Below, piece by piece: positions 1-6,421 of a stretch of DNA of 14,134 nucleotides. A model generated the notes under the pieces. That model worked only from the letters and a program-made list of their open reading frames with translations, made no database searches and was not told the DNA's origin. The position numbers and the translations under genes are program-made. Within the stretch, counting starts at the first letter, position 1, and each line of letters begins with the position of its first letter. Source of the DNA: an uncultured Oscillospiraceae bacterium (GTDB lineage Bacteria; Bacillota; Clostridia; Oscillospirales; Oscillospiraceae). The stretch spans positions 1 to 14,134 of the forward strand of contig CAJFPI010000047.1 of NCBI GenBank assembly GCA_904398675.1, given 5' to 3'.

Positions 1-165
1 CTCTCCCTCACCATGTCCCTGGTATTTTTCCATCGGCTCAACGGCCTGGGGGTGGGGACTGTGGTGGCAGCGCTGCTGGTAGGCCGGTTTGTCAATCTGT
101 TCAATGCCCGCCTGCCGCTGATCTCCCGCATCGCCCGATTGGCCCAGACCCCGCCCGCAGGCTGA
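1..165 (+). CDS. C-terminal fragment of a YczE/YitT-like integral membrane protein
   Basis: An open frame enters from the left edge and stops with TGA at 163-165, leaving 54 codons of a larger protein whose start is outside the window. The visible part has a hydrophobic stretch with the local pattern LNGLGVGTVVAALLVGRFVN, followed by a short amphipathic tail. A glycine/threonine turn leading into an ALLVG helix near the C-terminus resembles the last membrane segment of bacterial YczE/YitT-like (DUF6198-type) membrane proteins, whose biochemical function is not settled. The assignment rests on this short motif only. Codon use matches the neighbouring genes. It is transcribed in the same direction as the next gene, but that gene has its own promoter 50 bases downstream. 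Confidence 0.5.
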   Translation, partial: LSLTMSLVFFHRLNGLGVGTVVAALLVGRFVNLFNARLPLISRIARLAQTPPAG

Positions 166-177
166 GAAAAGGGCGGG
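150..177 (+). terminator. Possible hairpin over the stop codon of the first gene
   Basis: CCCGCCC (150-156) can pair with GGGCGGG (171-177) across a 14-base loop that contains the TGA stop. No T-run follows, so intrinsic termination is doubtful; it may be only a stabilising 3' hairpin. Confidence 0.25.
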
Positions 178-215
178 ATTCCCTGTTAACTGTGCGTAAA
201 TTTCTCCCTGCAGTC

Positions 216-244
216 TTGCCAGCTGGATATTGGTACCGTATAAT
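216..244 (+). promoter_or_regulatory. Housekeeping-type promoter for the AIM24-like gene
   Basis: TTGCCA (216-221) and a perfect TATAAT (239-244) are separated by exactly 17 bases. Transcription would start near 251, giving a leader of about 45 nucleotides before the ATG at 297. A match this close to consensus suggests strong, probably constitutive expression. Confidence 0.8.
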
Positions 245-296
245 GGCGGTATTCGAAAGCTGAAAAAGCTTAACATTTGGATGAGGAGGAACAGGC

Positions 297-1070
297 ATGT
301 ACCAGATTTCCAACTTTACGGATAATGACGATGTCAAGATCCTCTCGGAGCGGGGCGCCTTTCAGGTGGTGGAGTACCAGCGGGATCTGAGCGTTACCCC
401 AGACTCTGCCATCACAGCCTACTACAGCGCACAGATGAACGTGCGGAAACGCCAGTTGGTCTGCTACTTAAACCGAGCCCATGTGACCATTCAGGCCGGC
501 GCCATGCAGTGGATGCTGGGCAATGTCAGCGCTACCACCGGCATCAAGGGGGTTGGGGACTTTTTTGGGAAAGCCGTCCGCGGCAAGGCTACGGGGGAGT
601 CCGCCATCAAGCCGGAGTACACAGGCGACGGTATTTTGGTGCTGGAGCCCACCTACCGGCATTTGATCCTGATGGACGCCGCCGACTGGGGCGGGGCCGT
701 TGTGCTGGATGACGGGCTGTTTCTGGCCTGTGAGTCCACGCTGCAGCATAAGGCGGTCATGCGCTCCAACATCTCCTCCGCCGTGGCCGGCGGGGAGGGG
801 CTTTTCAACCTGAGCCTTATGGGCAGCGGCGTCTTCTGCATCGAATCCGACTGCCCGCGGGAGGAGCTGATCGAGATCACGCTTCAAAACGATGTTTTAA
901 AGGTGGACGGAAACTACGCCATCGCCTGGAGCAAGAGCCTGGAGTTTACTGTGGAGCGCTCGGGAAAGAGCCTGATCGGCTCCGCCGCCTCCGGGGAGGG
1001 GCTCGTAAATGTCTACCGCGGCAGCGGAAAAGTCCTGATGATGCCCACGGCCAGGATGCCAAACGTCTGA
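297..1070 (+). CDS. AIM24 family protein
   Basis: A 257-residue protein with no signal peptide and no clear membrane helix, so probably cytoplasmic. Its features match the AIM24/TIGR00266 family: many short beta-strand segments with glycine turns, a central GxGVGDFFGKAVRGKATGES-like stretch (about residues 83-102) and the segment GEGLFNLSLMGSGVFCIES (about 164-182). AIM24 was named for a yeast mitochondrial protein; the bacterial members are predicted beta-sandwich proteins without an established biochemical role. The start is supported by GAGGAGGA at 283-290, six bases before the ATG. It has its own consensus promoter upstream and a strong hairpin terminator downstream, so it is probably monocistronic. 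The family call is fairly sure; the role is unknown. Confidence 0.85.
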   Translation: MYQISNFTDNDDVKILSERGAFQVVEYQRDLSVTPDSAITAYYSAQMNVRKRQLVCYLNRAHVTIQAGAMQWMLGNVSATTGIKGVGDFFGKAVRGKATGESAIKPEYTGDGILVLEPTYRHLILMDAADWGGAVVLDDGLFLACESTLQHKAVMRSNISSAVAGGEGLFNLSLMGSGVFCIESDCPREELIEITLQNDVLKVDGNYAIAWSKSLEFTVERSGKSLIGSAASGEGLVNVYRGSGKVLMMPTARMPNV

Positions 1071-1103
1071 TGCACTGTAAGGAGGAGCAGGGCCTTTCGG
1101 CTC

Positions 1104-1130
1104 TGCCGGGCTGTCCGGCATGGAGTTTTT
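1104..1130 (+). terminator. Short hairpin followed by a T-run
   Basis: TGCCGG (1104-1109) pairs with CCGGCA (1115-1120) over a five-base loop, and GTTTTT follows at 1125-1130. It is a plausible first terminator behind the AIM24-like gene, weaker than the hairpin just downstream. Confidence 0.45.
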
Positions 1131-1133
1131 GAT

Positions 1134-1181
1134 CATGAAACCGTCTGGAATCCCCTGATTCCGGGCGGTTTCATGGCTTTT
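1134..1181 (+). terminator. Rho-independent terminator with a 19-bp stem
   Basis: CATGAAACCG (1134-1143) pairs with CGGTTTCATG (1166-1175), and GGAATC (1147-1152) with GATTCC (1157-1162). The intervening TCT/GGG can pair with two G-U wobbles, giving one continuous stem with a CCCT loop. CTTTT follows at once. It separates the AIM24-like gene from the permease gene. Confidence 0.8.
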
Positions 1182-1229
1182 GTACAGGAGTGGGCAGAGA
1201 GGATTCGGGAAAAATAGAAAATGTTCTGA

Positions 1230-1258
1230 TTGCTTTTCTGCCCGTTTCATAGTAAAAT
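1230..1258 (+). promoter_or_regulatory. Promoter of the NCS2 permease gene
   Basis: TTGCTT (1230-1235) and TAAAAT (1253-1258) are spaced by 17 bases. The predicted leader is about 68 nucleotides and contains a small CAGCT/AGCTG hairpin (1271-1291). No purine riboswitch core was recognised in it. Confidence 0.65.
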
Positions 1259-1332
1259 TCAGGTACAGGGCAGCTGTGCTGCTGTGAGCTGGCAGCGCCG
1301 CATCGTTTGGGTTTGCGAGAGGAGAAATAGTT

Positions 1333-2730
1333 ATGAACAGATTTTTTAGACTCAAAGAAAATGGAACCACGGTAGGGACAGAGGTCATGGCAGGAATTAC
1401 AACCTTCTTTGCCATGGCCTATATCATCGTCGTTAACCCCAGCATCCTCAGCCAGTCCGGAATGGAGTGGGGCGCGGTGTTCCTTGCCACCATCATTGCC
1501 TCCGTGATCGGCACGCTGATCATGGGCCTTGTGGCCAACGTCCCCTATGCGCAGGCTCCCGGCATGGGGCTGAACGCCTTCTTTGTCTACACAGTCTGCT
1601 TTGGCCTGGGGTTCACCTGGCAGCAGGCGCTGACCATGGTCTTTATCTGCGGTCTCATCAATATTTTCATCACTGTGACCAAGATCCGCAAGTATATCAT
1701 CAAAGCCATCCCCCTCAGCCTGCAGCACGCCATCGGCGGCGGCATCGGCCTATTTATCGCCTACATCGGCCTTTTGAACATTGATGTGATCTCCTTCACC
1801 GGCGCCGCTGTGGGCGAGGACGGGGCCACTGTTGTCACCTCCGGGATCGTTCCGGAGCTTGCCAAGCTGAACAGCCCCGCGCTTTGGCTGTTCCTCATCG
1901 GCCTCGTTCTGATTATTGCCCTGGAAGTCATGAAGGTCAAGGGCGGCATCCTCATCGGCATCGTGGTCACCACCATTATCGGCATCCCCATGGGCGTCAC
2001 GCACACAGGCGACTCGATCAGCTTTGCGGAGGCCTGCGCGGCGCTGCCCCAGACCTTCGGAGCGATCTTCACCAACGAGGGCTTTGGCTCCCTCTTCAGT
2101 GATCCCGCCAAGATTCCCCTGGTGCTCATCACCATCTTCTCCTTCAGCCTGTCCGATACCTTTGACACCATCGGCACCTTCATCGGCACCGGCCGCCGCA
2201 GCGGCATTTTCAGCGAGGAGGATGAGAGAGCCCTGGAAACCAACACCGGCTTTAAGTCCAAGATGGACCGCGCTCTCTTTGCTGACGCTACCGCCACCTC
2301 CATCGGCGCCATCTTCGGCACCTCCAACACCACCACCTTCGTGGAGAGCGCTGCGGGCATCGGCGCCGGCGGCCGGACGGGCCTGACCAGTGTTGTGGTT
2401 GCCCTGTGCTTTATCGCCAGCGCCTTCCTTTCCACCTTTATCAGCGCCATCCCCTATGCCGCTACCGCGCCCGCTCTGGTGGTCGTAGGTATCCTGATGG
2501 TCTCCTCCTTTGCCGACATCAAGTGGACGGATCTGGAGGAGGCGGTGCCCGCCTTCTTCGCCGGGCTCTTCATGGCCCTGTGCTACAGCATCTCCTACGG
2601 TATCGCCTTCGGTTTCATCACCTACTGCCTGGTGAAGATCTGCACCAAGAAGGCCAAGGAGGTCCATCCCATCCTCTGGTGCGCCACGTTCCTGTTCATC
2701 CTGAACTTCGTCCTGCTGGCGCTGCTGTAA
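1333..2730 (+). CDS. NCS2 family nucleobase permease, AzgA (adenine/guanine/hypoxanthine) type
   Basis: A 465-residue polytopic membrane protein that probably imports purine bases by cation symport, as the PbuG/PbuO and AzgA-like members do. Sequence hallmarks are QAPGMGLNAFF at 74-84, an SDTFDTIGTFIGTG segment around residue 275 that forms part of the substrate site in the family, and TSNTTTFVESAAG starting at residue 330. Repeated hydrophobic segments fit the 14-helix NCS2 fold, and the length is slightly above the usual ~430-450. GAGAGGAG (1317-1324) places the start at ATG 1333. It has its own promoter and terminator, so it is a single-gene unit. The PucR-type regulator nearby may or may not control it; PucR proteins regulate purine catabolism in Bacillus, but nothing like a shared operator was found at this promoter. 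The exact base transported cannot be told from sequence. Confidence 0.93.
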   Translation: MNRFFRLKENGTTVGTEVMAGITTFFAMAYIIVVNPSILSQSGMEWGAVFLATIIASVIGTLIMGLVANVPYAQAPGMGLNAFFVYTVCFGLGFTWQQALTMVFICGLINIFITVTKIRKYIIKAIPLSLQHAIGGGIGLFIAYIGLLNIDVISFTGAAVGEDGATVVTSGIVPELAKLNSPALWLFLIGLVLIIALEVMKVKGGILIGIVVTTIIGIPMGVTHTGDSISFAEACAALPQTFGAIFTNEGFGSLFSDPAKIPLVLITIFSFSLSDTFDTIGTFIGTGRRSGIFSEEDERALETNTGFKSKMDRALFADATATSIGAIFGTSNTTTFVESAAGIGAGGRTGLTSVVVALCFIASAFLSTFISAIPYAATAPALVVVGILMVSSFADIKWTDLEEAVPAFFAGLFMALCYSISYGIAFGFITYCLVKICTKKAKEVHPILWCATFLFILNFVLLALL

Positions 2731-2825
2731 CGGATGAATCCGGCTGAGCGGCAGGCGCCGCCTCCGTTCAGCTCCCATTCACGACAAGTTTGAATCATGC
2801 CGGCGCTGCCCTGCACCGACGCTTG

Positions 2826-2868
2826 AAAAAAGCCCGCCGCCAAGACAATGTCCTGGCGGCGGGCTTTT
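2826..2868. terminator. Bidirectional intrinsic terminator between converging genes
   Basis: GCCCGCCGCC (2832-2841) and GGCGGCGGGC (2855-2864) form a perfect 10-bp GC stem with a 13-base loop. It is flanked by AAAAAA on the left and TTTT on the right. It can end the permease transcript on the plus strand and the lipoprotein transcript on the minus strand, whose stop codon is only ten bases away. Confidence 0.9.
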
Positions 2869-2877
2869 CTATTTTGC

Positions 2878-3579
2878 TTACTCCGCGTATTGGCCGCTGT
2901 AATCCACGATCATCGCGTCCAGATTCTGCCAATCCGTCTCCACAGGGGTGTAGACGTTGCCCTCCAGCTGCAGCTGCAGCACAACGGACTGCTCCGGCTC
3001 ATAGCCGATGCTGGGCATCAGATCCCGGATCCCCTGGATGATGGTGTCGGCATAGGCGTCCTCCATCGCCTCATAGTCGCTGTCGGACATGGCGTCCAGA
3101 TCTTCCTGGGTGGTAATGCCATGCTCTGTCAGCAGATTTTCCCAGATGGCGTAATGGTCGGTGCTGGAAGTGTACTGCACCAGGATATCAATGGGATAGA
3201 CCGTCACGGAAACGGCGTAGCTGCCGTCATCCAGCTTGTTGGCGGAATTGACCTCATATTTGCTGTGGGAGTAGATCTCCTCCACCAGCTCCTCCATCTT
3301 GGCGGTGGTGGTCTCGGTGGCGTACATCTCAAAGGCGGTCATCATGATCTGCGCCTCCTGCTCCACATTCCAGGCGTGATCTTCAGCGGCCTCCTCCTCT
3401 GTCATGTCCATCAACTTTAAGTAGTCGTCATTATACTGCCCCAGATAGTAGGCGTCGAGGTTGCCCTGAACAAAGGTCACAGCGTCGCTGTCACTGACGC
3501 CGCCGAGGCCGCAGGCGGCCAGGGACAGTGACATTGCTGCTCCGAGGGCCATCGCCGCCCACCGTTTGATTGTTTTCAT
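2878..3579 (-). CDS. Putative small lipoprotein of unknown function
   Basis: A 233-residue protein exported and probably lipid-anchored on the outer face of the cytoplasmic membrane. The N-terminus has two lysines and an arginine, a hydrophobic core, and a lipobox LAAC ending at Cys23. The mature part is acidic, rich in Asp, Glu, Tyr and Met, and contains no catalytic motif I recognise. The overall look, a short lipoprotein starting with a DAVTFVQGNLDAYYLGQYND-type helix, resembles clostridial lipoproteins annotated DUF5105, but this is a weak recollection. The start is supported by AAAGGA on the minus strand (3590-3595) ten bases upstream and by the signal peptide. It has its own promoter at 3661-3689 and shares a bidirectional terminator with the permease gene, so it is probably monocistronic. 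Confidence 0.8.
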   Translation of the reverse strand: MKTIKRWAAMALGAAMSLSLAACGLGGVSDSDAVTFVQGNLDAYYLGQYNDDYLKLMDMTEEEAAEDHAWNVEQEAQIMMTAFEMYATETTTAKMEELVEEIYSHSKYEVNSANKLDDGSYAVSVTVYPIDILVQYTSSTDHYAIWENLLTEHGITTQEDLDAMSDSDYEAMEDAYADTIIQGIRDLMPSIGYEPEQSVVLQLQLEGNVYTPVETDWQNLDAMIVDYSGQYAE

Positions 3580-3660
3580 ACGTTCCCGTTCCTTTCTTTT
3601 CTACCGGATTTGTTCCCTTATGTTGTTGCTGAAAACAGCTTTCAGCTTTCTTCGATTTCT

Positions 3661-3689
3661 ATTTTATAGAAACAACCCCTGCAAGTCAA
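3661..3689 (-). promoter_or_regulatory. Minus-strand promoter of the lipoprotein gene
   Basis: Read on the minus strand, TTGACT (3684-3689) and TAAAAT (3661-3666) are 17 bases apart. An overlapping TATAAA would give a 15-base spacer. It lies about 80 bases upstream of the lipoprotein ATG. Confidence 0.65.
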
Positions 3690-3748
3690 CCTCTGTACAG
3701 GGAACAGCGCCATTTTCTGGCAGGAGAAAACGCGCGGGGCATTTGCAC

Positions 3749-4945
3749 CTAATTCAGGGGGAGCTTGCCCCGGCCCTCGATGCAGTTGTGGATCTTGACA
3801 GCCAGGGAGAGCTGCTCATACTGGTCCACCTTGCGAAAGTCCAGCCCGGTCAGCGAGGCGATGCGCCCCAGCCGCTGGCGCAGGGTGTTTTCGTGCTGCC
3901 CCAGTTTCTTGGAGAGCAGATGAAGGTTGCATCCGCACTCCACAAGCCCGAACAGCGTTTGGGCCAGACGGCCGTTTTCCCCGGCGTCGTAGTCGAAGAT
4001 CGGCTGGAGGATGTCGTTGCTGAACTCCTTCATCCGGTAGTCTCCGGAGGCGCCGAAGAGAATGCGGTAGGTCCCCATCTCGCCATAGCGCATGACGCCG
4101 GGTCCCTGCAGAATGGAGGCGGCCTGCAGCCCCTCCTCCAGGGCGGCCTTCATGCCGTCCAGGCGGTGGTGGATCCAGCTGATGCCTACAGCGCAGCGGG
4201 GCAGCAGCGCCTGCACTTTTAAAATGGTGGGGTCCCGGTTCTCGACGATCTCCGCCCAGCAGGTGTTGTCCAGAGTGTGGAAGAGGAAGATGCCGTTTTG
4301 GTAGCGGCAGCTGCCCTTGAAGGGGGGCGGTGCGCTGCGGATCACATCCTCCACCGCCGCCCAGGTCTCGTCATCCACCGGTTCTTTGGAGAGATAGTAG
4401 TCCGCCCGGTAGTGGTGCCCGATGGAGGGATAGAGCTGGAAGGTCTTCCGCAGCACGGCGGCCTCGTCCAGATCCTGATGCAAAAGCTCCTCGGCGGTCC
4501 GCTGCTGCATGTCGGCCCTGGCCCGCATCTCCACCGCGCTGTGAAACGCCAGCACCAGATTTTCAAAGGCGTTGTCCTGGGTGTCCTCCGCCAGGAGGAT
4601 AGGAAACTTGCACACGTTGGCAAAGCGGATGACCGAATCAGGAATGCGGATGTGAAAGACGTTTTTAATGACCAGCCCTGCCACGCCCAAGGCGTCCAGC
4701 CGGCGGACTGCGTCGCTGATGAGATACTCGTTGCCTACAGCGTACATAAAAGTAGTGAGCACCAGCATCCCCTCGCCAAAGGCGGTGTAGTAGTATCTGC
4801 TTTTCATCTCCGGGGAGAACTGGTACTCCAGAATGCCGCAGGTGGCGACGCCCCGGCCCAGCCCCTCCTCGCCGGCAAGCAGCGTCAGACCCTTGAAGGC
4901 GGGGAACTTGATCAGATCGCTCATTCGGGTGACGGCGTTTGGCAT
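3749..4945 (-). CDS. PucR family transcriptional regulator
   Basis: A 398-residue cytoplasmic DNA-binding regulator. The N-terminal ~130 residues match the PucR ligand/regulatory domain: an opening SDLIKFPAFKGLTLLAGEEG, a GVATCGILEY strand, and LGVAGLVIKN around 87-96. A central GGDEF-like/CdaR-type region follows. The C-terminus (about 340-390) is the HTH_30 module, with LSKKLGQHENTLRQRLGRI followed by LTGLDF. In the family, PucR activates purine and ureide catabolism genes, and relatives respond to other amino acid or nitrogen compounds; the ligand here is unknown. GAGGTGA at 4955-4961, nine bases from the ATG, favours this start over Met8. The gene is divergent from the pentein/ABC/M20 operon and shares a 398-base AT-rich control region with it, so it most likely controls that operon and possibly itself. 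Confidence 0.92.
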   Translation of the reverse strand: MPNAVTRMSDLIKFPAFKGLTLLAGEEGLGRGVATCGILEYQFSPEMKSRYYYTAFGEGMLVLTTFMYAVGNEYLISDAVRRLDALGVAGLVIKNVFHIRIPDSVIRFANVCKFPILLAEDTQDNAFENLVLAFHSAVEMRARADMQQRTAEELLHQDLDEAAVLRKTFQLYPSIGHHYRADYYLSKEPVDDETWAAVEDVIRSAPPPFKGSCRYQNGIFLFHTLDNTCWAEIVENRDPTILKVQALLPRCAVGISWIHHRLDGMKAALEEGLQAASILQGPGVMRYGEMGTYRILFGASGDYRMKEFSNDILQPIFDYDAGENGRLAQTLFGLVECGCNLHLLSKKLGQHENTLRQRLGRIASLTGLDFRKVDQYEQLSLAVKIHNCIEGRGKLPLN

Positions 4946-4981
4946 ATAGAAGTTTCACCTCTATTTCGTGATAATATATGT

Positions 4982-5010
4982 AATATATAACATAATAGAA
5001 AAATAGGCAA
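4982..5010 (-). promoter_or_regulatory. Promoter of the PucR-family gene
   Basis: On the minus strand, TTGCCT (5005-5010) and TATATT (4982-4987) are spaced by 17 bases. Transcription would start near 4975, about 30 nucleotides before the ATG. Confidence 0.65.
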
Positions 5011-5069
5011 GAAGGAATTTTGGAAAGATATTCTAAAACCACATACAAAAATTCTGCTTACGTCATGGA

Positions 5070-5106
5070 TTTTTGTGATTTTAACGTGTGAACAAAATCA
5101 CAAAAA
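5070..5106. promoter_or_regulatory. Perfect 13-bp inverted repeat containing a TGTGA-N6-TCACA box
   Basis: TTTTTGTGATTTT (5070-5082) is the exact reverse complement of AAAATCACAAAAA (5094-5106), with 11 bases between. A second palindrome shares the right arm: TGTGA (5087-5091), six bases, TCACA (5098-5102), a perfect Crp-type half-site pair. The GC-poor stem makes a terminator unlikely. It lies between the two divergent promoters, so it is best read as an operator. Confidence 0.6.
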
Positions 5107-5231
5107 AGAAATTTTGGAACAATTTAAGAAAAAAACGAGGCAAATGGGTGAAAATGGGCTGAATATATTAGAATATATAAATATGTACACATTTGAAGTG
5201 AGATATATATAGAAATAAACACTAAAATCGC

Positions 5232-5260
5232 TTGCCAGAATGAAATCAAATCCGTATATT
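5232..5260 (+). promoter_or_regulatory. Promoter of the pentein/ABC transporter/M20 operon
   Basis: TTGCCA (5232-5237) and TATATT (5255-5260) are 17 bases apart. The predicted start near 5267 gives a leader of about 77 nucleotides. A weaker alternative lies upstream: TTGAAG (5193-5198) with TAAACA (5216-5221). Confidence 0.7.
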
Positions 5261-5343
5261 GGAAAACATAGAAACATTGTACAGATACCCCTTTGGTTTA
5301 TCCAATGGAATTTAGCGGAAATGACAGGGGACGGAGGAGCTTT

Positions 5344-6345
5344 ATGAGACAGGCGGCACAGGAAAGGATCGATCTGGACCAGTGCCTGCTGGCGGGAGAG
5401 GCGCTGCCGGATGTGGAGGCACTGGACGGGGAGCACTGGTTTCCCCTGGAGACCACCATTGAGCAGGATATGATCCCCTACTGGGGCGGCGACTGGGGCT
5501 GCGCGTCGGAGGTGCGGCGGCTGCGGGCGGTGCTTTTGTACCGGCCCGGTCCCGAGATCGAGCGATTTCAATATGAGACAGCCCGATTCCGCGCACCCAT
5601 CGATCCGGAAAAGTTCCGGGCCCAGCACGACGCGCTGGCGGACTACTACCGGGATCACGGCGTGGCGGTGTACTATGTGGAGCAGGGGCGGTCCGACCGG
5701 CCCAACGCTGTCTTCTGCCGGGACAAGCTGTTTATGACGCCGGAGGGGGCCATCATTACCCGTTTGTCCATGGCCGGGCGGCGGGGAGAGGAGCGCTTTG
5801 TAGCCGAGTCCTGTGCACGGCTGGGGATCCCCATTGTAAAGACGATTGCGGGAGACGGCATTTTCGAGGGGACCGGCGCCATGTGGGTGGACCGGCACAC
5901 CGTGATCCTCTCTCTGGGCGTGCGGGCCAACCGCAGCGGCTATGAGCAGATGGAGACGGAGCTGCGCCGCCAGGGTGTGACAGACATCCTCCCCATGCAG
6001 ATCCCCTATGGCCACACCAATATTGACGGACTTTTGAACCTGGCCGGGGAGGATACGGTGGTGATCCACGCCTGCCAGGTCCCGTATGAGGTGGTGGATG
6101 CTCTGCGGCGGAAGGGCTACCGCATTTTGGAGATTCCCTCCTTCACGGAGGCCAGATATGGCTTTGCCACCAATTTTGTGGCGCTGGAGCCGGGACATGT
6201 GGTTATGGGAAATCAGGCACCGCGGACAGCGGAGCTGCTGGAAAAGAGCGGGATCCGGGTGGATGTGCTGGATCTGTCGGAGCTGGGCAAGGGCGACGGA
6301 TCCGTGCACAGCATCACCGCCTTTTTAAAACGGGATGCCGAGTGA
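5344..6345 (+). CDS. Arginine deiminase/amidinotransferase (pentein-fold) family protein with altered active site
   Basis: A 333-residue cytoplasmic protein of the guanidine-modifying (pentein) superfamily, which includes arginine deiminase, dimethylargininase and glycine amidinotransferase. Supporting motifs are an LRAVLLYRPGPEIERF strand near residue 60, PNxVFCRD, FEGTGAMW at 174-181, GHTNIDGLLNL starting at 223, and GSVHSIT at 319-325. Family enzymes normally have EGGD, HxD and HCxT at the last three places. Here Glu175 remains, but the catalytic His is replaced by Asn226, the Cys nucleophile by Ser323, and the Asp after the Glu by Gly178. Activity may therefore be lost or changed. GGAGGAG at 5333-5339 selects ATG 5344 over in-frame ATG 5305 and TTG 5293, which lack ribosome binding sites. 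It is the first gene of an operon with a peptide-type ABC importer and an M20 hydrolase homologue. The fold is fairly sure, the reaction unknown. Confidence 0.8.
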   Translation: MRQAAQERIDLDQCLLAGEALPDVEALDGEHWFPLETTIEQDMIPYWGGDWGCASEVRRLRAVLLYRPGPEIERFQYETARFRAPIDPEKFRAQHDALADYYRDHGVAVYYVEQGRSDRPNAVFCRDKLFMTPEGAIITRLSMAGRRGEERFVAESCARLGIPIVKTIAGDGIFEGTGAMWVDRHTVILSLGVRANRSGYEQMETELRRQGVTDILPMQIPYGHTNIDGLLNLAGEDTVVIHACQVPYEVVDALRRKGYRILEIPSFTEARYGFATNFVALEPGHVVMGNQAPRTAELLEKSGIRVDVLDLSELGKGDGSVHSITAFLKRDAE

Positions 6346-6347
6346 GG

Positions 6348-6373
6348 CCCCTCCGTCCGACGGCGGACAGGGG
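6348..6373 (+). other. Intergenic hairpin between first operon gene and binding-protein gene
   Basis: GTCCG (6355-6359) pairs with CGGAC (6364-6368) over ACGG, and CCCC (6348-6351) can pair with GGGG (6370-6373) across a bulge. No T-run follows, so it is not a clear terminator; it may affect mRNA stability between the two genes. Confidence 0.35.
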
Positions 6374-6421
6374 GCGGCGGTGCCGCACTTGGGATATAGA
6401 TTAGAGAAAAGGAGAACGACC

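Larger units (their letters stand above)
4946..5343. promoter_or_regulatory. AT-rich divergent control region between pucR-like gene and operon
   Basis: This 398-base gap has no gene. It is far more AT-rich than the flanks: 5101-5220 is 25% GC by count, against about 65% for 5401-5460. It holds outward-facing promoters at both ends, a nested palindrome at 5070-5106, a direct repeat AATTTTGGAA (5016-5025 and 5110-5119) and a tandem repeat GAATATATTA/GAATATATAA (5161-5180). This layout fits a regulated divergent promoter; the binding proteins are not known. Confidence 0.75.

Noticed and set aside
1265..1332. Possible purine riboswitch in the leader of the NCS2 permease gene
   Set aside because: The leader is short, and I could not find the conserved loop sequences or three-way junction; only a small CAGCT/AGCTG hairpin is visible.
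3690..3748. Search for a terminator after the PucR-family gene (minus strand)
   Set aside because: Only a 4-bp GCCA/TGGC stem (3709-3721) without a T-run is present; too weak to call, so read-through toward the lipoprotein gene cannot be excluded.
5070..5106. The palindrome as an intrinsic terminator of the PucR-gene leader or of incoming transcription
   Set aside because: The stem is almost entirely A-T, and it lies upstream of both promoters that point away from it, so no known transcript would cross it.
5293..5343. Upstream TTG (5293) or ATG (5305) starts for the pentein-family gene
   Set aside because: Neither has a ribosome binding site, whereas ATG 5344 has GGAGGAG just upstream; the extra residues do not look like family sequence.
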